From contig BTVX01000014.1 of assembly GCA_045862995.1 (NCBI GenBank), positions 1-64,000 on the forward strand: DNA of 64,000 nt, given 5' to 3'. Position 1 is the stretch's first letter. The number at the start of each line of letters is the position of its first letter. A model generated the notes under the pieces. It worked only from the letters and a program-made list of their open reading frames with translations, searched no databases and had not been told where the DNA came from. The DNA is from UBA2387 sp019454665 (GTDB lineage: Bacteria > Armatimonadota > Fimbriimonadia > Fimbriimonadales > Fimbriimonadaceae). The position numbers were made by a program, and so were the translations under genes. Of the stretch, positions 1 through 10,402 are shown piece by piece.

Positions 1-1
1 A

Positions 2-3000
2 AACCGCCCCACGCACGTGGGGATGAACCGGAGACGAGGCCATCTCGCTCGCCTGCGTCAAAAACCGCCCCACGCACGTGGGGATGAACCGTCGATGATC
101 ACAAGGGCCGACGCCTCGAAGAGAACCGCCCCACGCACGTGGGGATGAACCGCTCAAGGAGGCCGGATTTGCATAGGCTAACTCAACCGCCCCACGCACG
201 TGGGGATGAACCGCGGTGGGTATCGGTGGCAACCAGTACCGACTGAACCGCCCCACGCACGTGGGGATGAACCGTACGGGGCCGCCGGCGGGGACGCGTT
301 CGACTGAACCGCCCCACGCACGTGGGGATGAACCGCCATGCACCCACGGGCATTCGACGAGGCCGGAAACCGCCCCACGCACGTGGGGATGAACCGGTCG
401 ACCTGCGGGCGTACAAGGGCAATGGCGAAACCGCCCCACGCACGTGGGGATGAACCGCGGTCCGAACGTTTCAGACGACCTCTTGAGTGAACCGCCCCAC
501 GCACGTGGGGATGAACCGTCGTCTGGAGCAGAAGTACGCCTTCGACCTCAAACCGCCCCACGCACGTGGGGATGAACCGTTGACCGACAAGCAAGCCAAG
601 TTGGTCAACGAAACCGCCCCACGCACGTGGGGATGAACCGCCGGAGATGTGGTCGTGGCACTGGTGGCAGGCAACCGCCCCACGCACGTGGGGATGAACC
701 GCCACCGGCGAGCGGTGCAAGCGGCTAGCCGTGAACCGCCCCACGCACGTGGGGATGAACCGGCCATGCGGGAACACGCCAGGGACTTGGCTCTAACCGC
801 CCCACGCACGTGGGGATGAACCGGAATACGACCTCGATGCCCATGACGCGGGGAGAACCGCCCCACGCACGTGGGGATGAACCGCGGATAACGCTCGGGC
901 CACAGCGCCTCGCCCAACCGCCCCACGCACGTGGGGATGAACCGGTGGATCAGACCCTGCTAGCGGAGTGAAGGACAACCGCCCCACGCACGTGGGGATG
1001 AACCGTCGGATGTCCCGATGGACTGGGACGCCGAATCAACCGCCCCACGCACGTGGGGATGAACCGGGCGTGCCGAGCGAGATCCGCGGCTGGCTGGCAA
1101 CCGCCCCACGCACGTGGGGATGAACCGGGCGAGGAGAGCGAGTAGGCGCTGAGCGGAAAAACCGCCCCACGCACGTGGGGATGAACCGCCGCAGGACTTC
1201 CCTGTGGACAAATGGCAGGTAACCGCCCCACGCACGTGGGGATGAACCGGCAACACGGTCGACATGACGGGCTGCTACGCCAACCGCCCCACGCACGTGG
1301 GGATGAACCGAGGTCCAGAACCGCCACGTGACTCCTGGCGTCAACCGCCCCACGCACGTGGGGATGAACCGTCGTAGATCTTCTGGCCGACGTAGGCCAC
1401 GACAACCGCCCCACGCACGTGGGGATGAACCGGTCGATCAACGTGGCCGAGACGGCCGCGTACCAACCGCCCCACGCACGTGGGGATGAACCGGAGACGC
1501 AAAGAAGCAGATGAACTGGTGCCGACAACCGCCCCACGCACGTGGGGATGAACCGCTCGCCCCGTGGATCATCGGCCACTTCCCTGAAACCGCCCCACGC
1601 ACGTGGGGATGAACCAGCCAGCGCCAATGTCCCGGCGCCACCTGACACAACCGCCCCACGCACGTGGGGATGAACCGATGGCAAGGGCTGCGCGATACAT
1701 CAACGGCGAAACCGCCCCACGCACGTGGGGATGAACCGGTCGCGGATCTCCTTGTTCATGGCTTCGACCTAACCGCCCCACGCACGTGGGGATGAACCTG
1801 GCGATGCGCGTATCGGGCGCGTGGCGGTGCAAACCGCCCCACGCACGTGGGGATGAACCGGACCTGTGGGATCGCGGAGATGCTCGGGACCGAACCGCCC
1901 CACGCACGTGGGGATGAACCGACCTCGTTGTCGAGGTCCTTGATCAGCTCGTTAACCGCCCCACGCACGTGGGGATGAACCGACCGCTTTCAACGGTGCC
2001 GAGTTCGGGCAGATAACCGCCCCACGCACGTGGGGATGAACCCGCTTCAAGAGGCTGGGCTGTCGGCAGCGGAGGCCGAGGAGAACCGCCCCACGCACGT
2101 GGGGATGAACCGGTGCGTTCTCATCGTTGCACCTCCTCGACCACAACCGCCCCACGCACGTGGGGATGAACCGGCAGGAGCTCGGCACCACGTCCAAGGG
2201 AACCAAACCGCCCCACGCACGTGGGGATGAACCGCATTTGCCCGCCTATGAAGGGCTGGCGACCGTAACCGCCCCACGCACGTGGGGATGAACCCTTACG
2301 CCCCAAACCAAGGATCTCCCAGCAGGGAACCGCCCCACGCACGTGGGGATGAACCGGCTCAGGCTCTGGCTCAGGCTCAGGCTTCGCGAACCGCCCCACG
2401 CACGTGGGGATGAACCGCGCGTTCCTGCAAAGCCTCGATCTCCGCTTTCAACCGCCCCACGCACGTGGGGATGAACCGTACAACGCCAGCGACTACGGCG
2501 GGATCGTGCCAACCGCCCCACGCACGTGGGGATGAACCGCCGATCGTGTCCACGAACTCGATCACGAGCCGAACCGCCCCACGCACGTGGGGATGAACCG
2601 GTCACTCCGGCCAAGGCGTCGGGTCATCAGCGAACCGCCCCACGCACGTGGGGATGAACCGCAGTCGTAAACCTGTCCGGCCGGCCTCGTGAAAACCGCC
2701 CCACGCACGTGGGGATGAACCGGCGACTCGTGGCGGTAGACGGCACCGTCGTGGCAACCGCCCCACGCACGTGGGGATGAACCGATGGCCGAGCGGTTCC
2801 CGAGGGGCATCCCCGCAACCGCCCCACGCACGTGGGGATGAACCGGTGAAGGCCTAACGACTTGCTTTGGGCGGGTTAACCGCCCCACGCACGTGGGGAT
2901 GAACCGCTGCAGGCGTGGCTGAACCCTTCCGGTGTGCCAACCGCCCCACGCACGTGGGGATGAACCGCTGGAAGAGGGCGGCGAGGCCGTGGACACGTTA

Positions 3001-6000
3001 ACCGCCCCACGCACGTGGGGATGAACCGACCAAGGCCGAACTGCAAGACCCAGCCGCACCAACCGCCCCACGCACGTGGGGATGAACCGCATCACGACCC
3101 GAAGGGCCTGTACTCGGAGGCAACCGCCCCACGCACGTGGGGATGAACCGCTGGGTGCCGAGTTGGTCTGCCGCTTCGGTGAAACCGCCCCACGCACGTG
3201 GGGATGAACCGGTGCAGGAGAACGCGCGTCGTGTGTTCAACCCAACCGCCCCACGCACGTGGGGATGAACCGATCCAGGGATCCAAACACCTGAAAACCG
3301 TCCAAACCGCCCCACGCACGTGGGGATGAACCGCCGGCGGCGCCAAGTACTATCACTGCAACGAAAACCGCCCCACGCACGTGGGGATGAACCGGCGGCC
3401 GTGCCCTACGTGGAGATCGCGGAGAGAACCGCCCCACGCACGTGGGGATGAACCGATCGAAGAGGGCAAAAAGCTCGCTTTTTTGGAAACCGCCCCACGC
3501 ACGTGGGGATGAACCGGAAGTGGCCGCTGAGATGCGCGTTCATCAGCCAACCGCCCCACGCACGTGGGGATGAACCGATCGAGGTGTCGCAGGACGGCGC
3601 GACGTGGACAACCGCCCCACGCACGTGGGGATGAACCGGCAGTCGAGTAGCCCGAGTTGGATCGGTTGCAACCGCCCCACGCACGTGGGGATGAACCGGG
3701 CGGAGGTCCCCGATGATCCTGGAACTGTATAACCGCCCCACGCACGTGGGGATGAACCGACCTTGTGGGGACGCTCGCGATGCTGACCCCCAACCGCCCC
3801 ACGCACGTGGGGATGAACCGAGGAACTGTGATCGAGCAGAGTTGGCCCGTGTAACCGCCCCACGCACGTGGGGATGAACCGTGGGCGGCTCGCGCAAACC
3901 CGGATGGTCCTGTAACCGCCCCACGCACGTGGGGATGAACCGATCGCTGTGGCCAACCTGCTGATTTCCGAACTAACCGCCCCACGCACGTGGGGATGAA
4001 CCGAACGCGGTCGCGGTCACCTTCATTTCGCCCTCAACCGCCCCACGCACGTGGGGATGAACCGAAAGACAGGACGTTCGGGACTCTCGACGAGGCAACC
4101 GCCCCACGCACGTGGGGATGAACCGCAAGGGCCCAACGCCCCCATCCTCTTCGTGGAAACCGCCCCACGCACGTGGGGATGAACCGGGCAACCCAATTTT
4201 TCCGAACGCCGGCGTGCGAACCGCCCCACGCACGTGGGGATGAACCGTCGCTCAACTCAAACACTGCCACGTCGGGATCAACCGCCCCACGCACGTGGGG
4301 ATGAACCGGTCCACACGCGGCACTTGGGATCGACGGCGTGAACCGCCCCACGCACGTGGGGATGAACCGCCTCGCGACCCGTTGCCCGCGATCGCCTACC
4401 CAACCGCCCCACGCACGTGGGGATGAACCGATGCTGACCGGCGCCGAGCCGGGAGCGATCCTAACCGCCCCACGCACGTGGGGATGAACCGCCGTTGACG
4501 GTTGCGCGTTCATGGTCCACTTGAACCGCCCCACGCACGTGGGGATGAACCGCTGAGCCTCCACGACGCCTACGTTCTGGCCGAAACCGCCCCACGCACG
4601 TGGGGATGAACCGCGCACGGTGGACACGCTCAAGAAGCATGGTCAACCGCCCCACGCACGTGGGGATGAACCGCTGGCGATTCGCAAGCGGCGGGTCGAG
4701 GCGATAACCGCCCCACGCACGTGGGGATGAACCGTACCCGATCTACGCGGTGCGTGTGGTGCCGCTAACCGCCCCACGCACGTGGGGATGAACCGTCCGA
4801 GGTCGCAGCGGGGGAGTTCCTGCGGGCAACCGCCCCACGCACGTGGGGATGAACCGGGCTGGGCGCCCAAAACACCCGACCAACTCCCAACCGCCCCACG
4901 CACGTGGGGATGAACCGAAGGCCGAGAGCGAATGGCAGCAGGACGTCGCAACCGCCCCACGCACGTGGGGATGAACCGAAAGCCGTCAGCGATTGGAGGC
5001 GGGTCCAATAACCGCCCCACGCACGTGGGGATGAACCGGCGCTCATCTCCAAACCAGCGACCCGCGCCCGAACCGCCCCACGCACGTGGGGATGAACCGG
5101 CTGCGGCAGCGACTCACGAGGGCGTCCGCCCTAACCGCCCCACGCACGTGGGGATGAACCGGAGGCGGGCATTGTCTAAGGCTGCGGCAGCGAAACCGCC
5201 CCACGCACGTGGGGATGAACCGAAGCATGGTCTGCCCGTGGACGAGAACGACGTAACCGCCCCACGCACGTGGGGATGAACCGCTCCGCGCCGCCGTCGA
5301 AGCGCCCGTCGGATTAACCGCCCCACGCACGTGGGGATGAACCCGGGTTTGCATCGCTGGCGGCGCTCGCTGGGGAAACCGCCCCACGCACGTGGGGATG
5401 AACCGTCGGTCGCGTAAACCCCCTCGTCCTCCGCGTCAACCGCCCCACGCACGTGGGGATGAACCGCCGTTGTTGAAGAGTTGCGCGAACTGGAAGTCAA
5501 CCGCCCCACGCACGTGGGGATGAACCGGGACCGAGCGACCAGACCAACGCCTGCAAGCAAACCGCCCCACGCACGTGGGGATGAACCGCCATTCAGTAGC
5601 AGTGATGAAGACGCTCCCCCAACCGCCCCACGCACGTGGGGATGAACCGAGCGGATGGCGCAGTCGGAAGCGGACATTGCGAACCGCCCCACGCACGTGG
5701 GGATGAACCGCACTGGGCCGAGGTGGCCAGGGATAGGCGGACAACCGCCCCACGCACGTGGGGATGAACCGGCTGTGTTCACGTCCCACCGTCAGGATTG
5801 GCGAACCGCCCCACGCACGTGGGGATGAACCGACCGTCGCCGAGTTCCGAATCGTCGTGGACAAAACCGCCCCACGCACGTGGGGATGAACCGGCCACCT
5901 GCGCCGCCACACCCTGCGGCGAGGCAACCGCCCCACGCACGTGGGGATGAACCGTGAGCGAGTATCCCATGGCGGAGCGCCAGGTCAACCGCCCCACGCA

Positions 6001-6986
6001 CGTGGGGATGAACCGATCGAGGACGGGCTTGATGCAGTTGTCCAGGTAACCGCCCCACGCACGTGGGGATGAACCGCGGCGTGCTCGCCGTGCCGCTTGG
6101 TCGGGCCCAACCGCCCCACGCACGTGGGGATGAACCGTACGGCCATCGCGCCTTCGACTTCGCCTTGCAAACCGCCCCACGCACGTGGGGATGAACCGGC
6201 CAAGCCTTACTTGCTCGGCAAGTCCCCGACAACCGCCCCACGCACGTGGGGATGAACCGTTGGATGGACTTTCACCCCAGCATGGGGGGACAACCGCCCC
6301 ACGCACGTGGGGATGAACCGCCGAGTGGCTGGTGCGGCAATCGGCCACGTGCAACCGCCCCACGCACGTGGGGATGAACCGCAGTCCTGGGCGACCAGGT
6401 GCGCGGGCACCGGAACCGCCCCACGCACGTGGGGATGAACCGCGGCGCGGTCATGGGCGCGTCCGTGGCGCAGGAACCGCCCCACGCACGTGGGGATGAA
6501 CCGGTCGACCACGTGGCGGGGGCGTCGCTCGATCCAACCGCCCCACGCACGTGGGGATGAACCGACGCACACCTGGCGGCAACAGCGCTCCGATTTAACC
6601 GCCCCACGCACGTGGGGATGAACCGTGCGCCGCACCAGCGCAAGCGGCTCTTCATCCAACCGCCCCACGCACGTGGGGATGAACCGAGTCTGCGCCAGGG
6701 CGCCGCGATGGCCGTTCGAACCGCCCCACGCACGTGGGGATGAACCGATCGTCGCCGACTTGGGCGAAGGGTTCAGGGACAACCGCCCCACGCACGTGGG
6801 GATGAACCGTTTTCGGTCGGCGTTGGTCGGAGGTGGACAAAACCGCCCCACGCACGTGGGGATGAACCGGCCGACCAGGCCATCGTGGACGCGGCCAACC
6901 TAACCGCCCCACGCACGTGGGGATGTGCCGCGGGCGGCGGGCTACCCGAGGTTGAACCGGAAAACCGCCCCACGCACGTGGGGATG
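2..6986 (+). CRISPR. Type I-E-like CRISPR array, about 115 repeats
   Basis: A 29-base repeat recurs every 61 bases (32-base spacers, a few 33) from base 2 to about 6,986. Dividing the span by the period gives about 115 repeats. Each repeat holds the palindrome CCCCACGCACGTGGGG (6-bp stem, GCAC loop) and ends ATGAACCG, the layout of the E. coli type I-E repeat (stem, then GATAAACCG). By analogy with I-E arrays the leader lies to the left, outside the window, and the right end is the oldest. This fits the eroded last two repeats. No cas gene is visible here. All open frames across the array on both strands are translations of the repeat and are not genes. The last repeat base is G except at five repeats (see findings). 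Confidence 0.97.
6902..6986 (+). repeat. Degenerate leader-distal CRISPR repeats
   Basis: The last two repeats, starting at 6902 and 6963, keep the first 24 bases through GGGGATG but lose the AACCG end (TGCCG and CCGCA instead). Terminal decay of this kind is usual at the leader-distal end and sets the array orientation. The final one lies four bases before the ATG at 6991 of the Rhs fragment. Confidence 0.85.
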
Positions 6987-6990
6987 CCGC

Positions 6991-8088
6991 ATGACGGCTT
7001 CCCCCCTGCGCGTCTACGAGAACGACATTCTGGGGAACCGCACCTCGCAGACGCTCGCGGCCAAACACAACTGGGACCTGCTGAACCGCATGTCGGCGAC
7101 GGCCAACATCTCGACGGGCGGGGCGCGGTACGAGTACCGGGCGGACGGCATGCGCGTGCTCAAAGTCGAAGGGCTGTCGCTGGTCTGGGTCGAGGAAGCG
7201 GAAAACGAGGAGGAAGAGCAGGAGGAAGGCTCCGGTTACTGGGACGAGTACTGGAACACCAACAAACCCACCACCCGCTACTACTACGAGGGGCAGATGG
7301 GGATCGAGGAGGACTACACGCGCACGGTCGGGCAGCAGAGCGAGACCGACGTCACGCGCTACGGTCTGGGGGCGCGGGGAATCGACTTTTTGGAGGTGGA
7401 CGCGTACAACGCCTCGCCTTTGGCGAAGTATCCGTTGTATGATGGACACGGGAACATGATCGCGACGCTGACGAAAGGCTCGGGCGGGACGTACCAGGTC
7501 TCGGCCCGAAGGTACACGGACCCTTGGGGGGTCACGCGCGTCGGCGCGTCCACCGGCTCCCCGGACCAGCGGTACTGCGCCAACCTGGGGCATCGGCAGG
7601 ACGACGAGAGCGGGCTGACCTACATGCGGGCGAGGTACTACGAACCGACGACGGGACGGTTCATCAGCGAAGACCCGGCACGTGATGGGCTGAATTGGTT
7701 CTTGTACTGCTCCAGCCAGCCTGCAAGCGCAGTTGATTACACCGGCAGGGTCTCAATTCCAGCTTACGTTGGTGCCCTCTGGCTTTTTGCTATGTCTCTA
7801 AGTGGGCACTCCGTATACTACAATTCCAGAACGATATCAAATCCCCTCGACATTCTGCTCTGCTCCGCGCTTAAAGCGGCCAACGAGACCTTCTTTGTGG
7901 TAGTCATGGGCCTCGGTGACAAGGCGTTGCTCAAGGGGGCGGAAATGGCCCTAGCCGAAGCGTCAAGTGCCTGGAACAAGGGGGCTGCGGCCATCGCCGT
8001 TCTGATGGCTGCAGCTTATTCGCTCATGATGATCGCCGCGATGCTTACATTGGACGACACGATCGAGGCAAGCTTGTTTACGAGGTGA
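6991..8088 (+). CDS. Rhs core fragment 1 with hydrophobic variable tip
   Basis: The frame is open from inside the last CRISPR repeat. ATG 6991 is the first start outside the array and gives 365 residues. Up to about residue 235 it is Rhs/YD-repeat core, with YEYRADGMRVLK, GNMIATLTKGSGG, LTYMRARYYEPTTGRF and the core end SEDPARDG. Rhs proteins normally have well over 1,000 residues, so the front is missing. After the core the sequence turns into a tip with several hydrophobic stretches (GALWLFAMSLSG, FFVVVMGLG, AAIAVLMAAAYSLMMIAAML) and the DNA becomes less GC-rich. Such tips are the toxin part of Rhs polymorphic toxins in general. That this one acts on membranes is an inference. The next gene overlaps its stop by GTGA. 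It is probably not expressed as a secreted toxin in this truncated form. Confidence 0.7.
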   Translation: MTASPLRVYENDILGNRTSQTLAAKHNWDLLNRMSATANISTGGARYEYRADGMRVLKVEGLSLVWVEEAENEEEEQEEGSGYWDEYWNTNKPTTRYYYEGQMGIEEDYTRTVGQQSETDVTRYGLGARGIDFLEVDAYNASPLAKYPLYDGHGNMIATLTKGSGGTYQVSARRYTDPWGVTRVGASTGSPDQRYCANLGHRQDDESGLTYMRARYYEPTTGRFISEDPARDGLNWFLYCSSQPASAVDYTGRVSIPAYVGALWLFAMSLSGHSVYYNSRTISNPLDILLCSALKAANETFFVVVMGLGDKALLKGAEMALAEASSAWNKGAAAIAVLMAAAYSLMMIAAMLTLDDTIEASLFTR

Positions 8089-8423
8089 AGCGACCTATGA
8101 CCAATGTCAAACGATTATCGTTCAGCGGCTTCGTCGGCATTATGATGGTGGTGGCATCAACATCAGCGTTCAATGCGCACCTGTACGCTAGCAATGCCTG
8201 GAACATCGAATCGTTCGTTGTCGCGCTGGCTCTGGCAACTGTGGGACTTTGGTTGAGCAGGGACTCACAAGCCAAGTCTTCAAAGAAACTCGCATCCACT
8301 GCAACAACCCTGGGCCTGATGAGCCTCCTCATGATCCCAGTCAGCCAAGTATCTGTTTGGATACTTAAGCTCTGCGCTTTATCGTGTCTGCTGGTTCACC
8401 TCTATACTTCCCTGCAGGATTAG
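8085..8423 (+). CDS. Small membrane protein, putative immunity partner of Rhs tip 1
   Basis: It encodes 112 residues from GTG 8085, which overlaps the stop of Rhs fragment 1 as GTGA. ATG 8097, four codons on, is an alternative start. Three hydrophobic segments can be seen: GFVGIMMVVASTSAF, VVALALATVGLWL, and a C-terminal pair around LMSLLMIPVSQVSVWIL. I recognise no family. Its position directly after a variable Rhs tip and its translational coupling are what is expected of an immunity gene, and a membrane immunity protein would suit a membrane-active tip. That role is inferred from position only. Confidence 0.5.
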   Translation: MKRPMTNVKRLSFSGFVGIMMVVASTSAFNAHLYASNAWNIESFVVALALATVGLWLSRDSQAKSSKKLASTATTLGLMSLLMIPVSQVSVWILKLCALSCLLVHLYTSLQD

Positions 8424-8447
8424 GAACAGCATGATGGACACGGGAAA

Positions 8448-9104
8448 ATGATCGCGACGCTCACGAAAGGCTCGGGCGGGACGTACCAAGTCTCGGCCCG
8501 CAGATACACGGACCCCTGGGGGGTCACCCGCGTCGGCGCATCCACCGGCTCGCCGGACCAGCGCTACTGCGCCAGCCTCGGCCACCGGCAGGACGACGAG
8601 AGCTGCCTGACGTACATGCGGGCGAGGTACTACGAACCGACGACGGGAAGGTTCGTCAGCGAAGATCCTGCGAGGGAGGGCGCTCACTGGCAGGTCTATT
8701 GTGGAAACAACCCTGTCACTCGCATTGATGGCACAGGCAAGTCGATCTGGGAAGAAGCCAAGCAATGGCTCTTCAGTTTCGCTGCAGGTGCAACTGGAGC
8801 TGCCATAGCGTTCGCGGTCGTGGGGAGCCCCGAGAGCATCTTTGCTTCAATATCTTCGTCCATATGCGCAGTTGTAGCATGGTCCTGGTATTTCGGCGCC
8901 ACGTCGCCATTTGCGCCTGTGCATCTGGCAATTGAGTATGCAATCGGGATGCCCTTGATGAAGCTGATGGTCGGATGGGCTGCCGACTCCGTTTTGGGAT
9001 TGAAGATCGCGAGTAGATCGCTTGCCTTTACTGCTGTTGCGGCATCGTTCGGCTACTCTCTGGTGCTGTGGGGGGTGCTCTTGGGCATGGAGGAGATGGG
9101 CTAG
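8448..9104 (+). CDS. Rhs core fragment 2 with a different hydrophobic tip
   Basis: It encodes 218 residues. Homology to fragment 1 begins at about 8432, in frame and right after the stop of the preceding gene, but the first ATG is at 8448. Residues 1 to about 75 repeat the core (MIATLTKGSGG, YTDPWGVTRVGAS, MRARYYEPTTGRF, SEDPAREG) and the nucleotide sequence is close to 7456-7680. The tip from about residue 90 is unrelated in sequence to tip 1 but again hydrophobic (AAGATGAAIAFAVVG, SSSICAVVAWSWYFG, FGYSLVLWGVLLG). Only the end of the core is present, so this is an orphan tip cassette of the kind that can replace the tip of a full Rhs gene by recombination through the shared core. Confidence 0.65.
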   Translation: MIATLTKGSGGTYQVSARRYTDPWGVTRVGASTGSPDQRYCASLGHRQDDESCLTYMRARYYEPTTGRFVSEDPAREGAHWQVYCGNNPVTRIDGTGKSIWEEAKQWLFSFAAGATGAAIAFAVVGSPESIFASISSSICAVVAWSWYFGATSPFAPVHLAIEYAIGMPLMKLMVGWAADSVLGLKIASRSLAFTAVAASFGYSLVLWGVLLGMEEMG

Positions 9105-9106
9105 CG

Positions 9107-9529
9107 ATGGATGTGGCATCATTGGGAGCGTGGCTTGTCGGACTCGCACATGTCACTCTCGTCCTGTTTGTCATCAGCTCCCTTGATTGGCGCATTGGGG
9201 TCGTGGCTCCAATTAGAAGCAGGTGGTCCAGACTATGGCCCGTGCTCGTCGTTCCGTTTGAGATGGTTCTGTACACAGTCGTTGTACGGAATGGCCCCGA
9301 CTATCGGCTTCTTGGAGATGCCATAGGAGTCCTTGTCCTAACTCCTGTTGGTTGGTCGGTGGCCTTTCATCGAACAGTGTTCAGAGGGCTGAAAGCGAAT
9401 GGCCTGTTCGTCAGCAATGGTGGTGAAAGAGTCGGACGAAAGATGCTCATGTTGTTCGGCTTGGGGTTGGTAGGCAGCATCTTGGGTGCAGCGGCGGTCT
9501 ATTGTGTGCGAACGGCGCTCGGCCTCTAG
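9107..9529 (+). CDS. Small membrane protein, putative immunity partner of Rhs tip 2
   Basis: It encodes 140 residues from ATG 9107, two bases after the stop of Rhs fragment 2. The open frame begins earlier at 9068, but that start would overlap the tip. It has about four hydrophobic segments: LVGLAHVTLVLFVISSL, PVLVVPFEMVLYTVVV, GVLVLTPVGWSVAF, and LMLFGLGLVGSILGAAAVY. I know no family for it. The tip-then-membrane-protein arrangement repeats that of the first cassette with unrelated sequences, which is the main support for calling it an immunity candidate. Confidence 0.5.
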   Translation: MDVASLGAWLVGLAHVTLVLFVISSLDWRIGVVAPIRSRWSRLWPVLVVPFEMVLYTVVVRNGPDYRLLGDAIGVLVLTPVGWSVAFHRTVFRGLKANGLFVSNGGERVGRKMLMLFGLGLVGSILGAAAVYCVRTALGL

Positions 9530-9600
9530 AGTTCGTTTCGAGGATCCACTTGCTTCAGTTGCTTCAGATCCACGGTTCCCAATCAGTTCATCAGCTCCCC

Positions 9601-10020
9601 GGTCTGTCGCTGGTCTGGGTCGAGGAAGCGGAAACCGAGGAAGAAGAGCAAGAGGAAGTTTCGGGCTACTGGGACGAATATTGGAACACCAACAAGCCCA
9701 CCACCCGCTACTACTACGAGGGGCAGATGGGCATCGAGGAGGACTACACGCGCGAGATCGAGGAATCGATGGAGACCGACGTCACGCGTTACGGCCTCGG
9801 GGCGCGGGGGATCGACTTTTTGGAGGTGGACGCGTACGATTCCTCGCCTTTGGCGAAGTCTCCGTTGTATGATGAACACGGGAACATGATCGCGACGCTG
9901 ACGAAAGGCTCGGGCGGGACGTACCAGGTCTCGGCCCGAAGGTACACGGACCCCTGGGGGGTCACGCGCGTCGGCGCGTCCACCGGCTCTCCGGACCAGC
10001 GGTACTTCGCGAACCTGGCC
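9601..10020 (+). pseudogene. Rhs core fragment 3, tip lost
   Basis: This stretch repeats the core of fragment 1 (about 7171-7590) with few differences: LVWVEEAETEEEEQEE, KPTTRYYYEGQMGIEEDY, GARGIDFLEVDAYDSSPL, GNMIATLTKGSGG, GSPDQRYFANL. Homology stops at about 10,020, before the GHRQDDES and RARYYEP part and the tip. The open frame runs on to 10,248 in unrelated sequence. Both ends are truncated, so it is a remnant. It lies just outside the left end of the integrative element and may serve as a recombination template for other Rhs genes. Confidence 0.7.
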
Positions 10021-10205
10021 ACACTTCACTTCTCGGTTCCTCCTCTTGCACTCCCACCCACCCACGGGGAAACTCCACGGCTCGCGATGCCGCCGATCGG
10101 GCGTCAGTGCAGGACATGCCCCAAAAACCCCCCAGACGGTGACCAAACTGTCCACCGCCCTCCACAACAACAAATCCCGCACGTTCTGTGCAGGTTTTTG
10201 GTTCG

Positions 10206-10256
<51 letters not shown>

Positions 10257-10361
10257 TACATGGCCTCGTGTTCGCGAGTGTACGTTCATATCCATTTGTG
10301 AACCTAATCGGGACACGTTTCGTTCGTCGACGTTCGCGATTCGACCTTCGGAATCGCCTTC

Positions 10362-10395
10362 TCTGCTACCAGTTCTGCTACCAACTCTGCTATCA
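10362..10395 (+). repeat. Three 12-bp direct repeats, candidate integrase arm sites
   Basis: TCTGCTACCA occurs at 10362 and 10374, and TCTGCTATCA at 10386, a 12-base period, about 105 bases inside the left att core and directly before the integrase start. Two copies with the same spacing occur at the right end (31566 and 31578). Iterated short repeats flanking the core at both ends are what integrase arm-binding sites look like. That role is inferred. Confidence 0.55.
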
Positions 10396-10402
10396 TCCGG
10401 AC

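Noticed and set aside
178..7593. Many long reading frames on both strands with repeated HPHVRGAV, RFIPTCVGR or NRPTHVGMN.
   Set aside because: They are translations of the CRISPR repeat, which has no stop in several frames. The 61-base period rotates the frames. None is a gene.
6991..10020. Treating the three Rhs fragments as one frameshifted Rhs gene.
   Set aside because: The core sequence is repeated three times with different continuations, and two small genes stand between the copies; this is a cassette row, not one broken gene.
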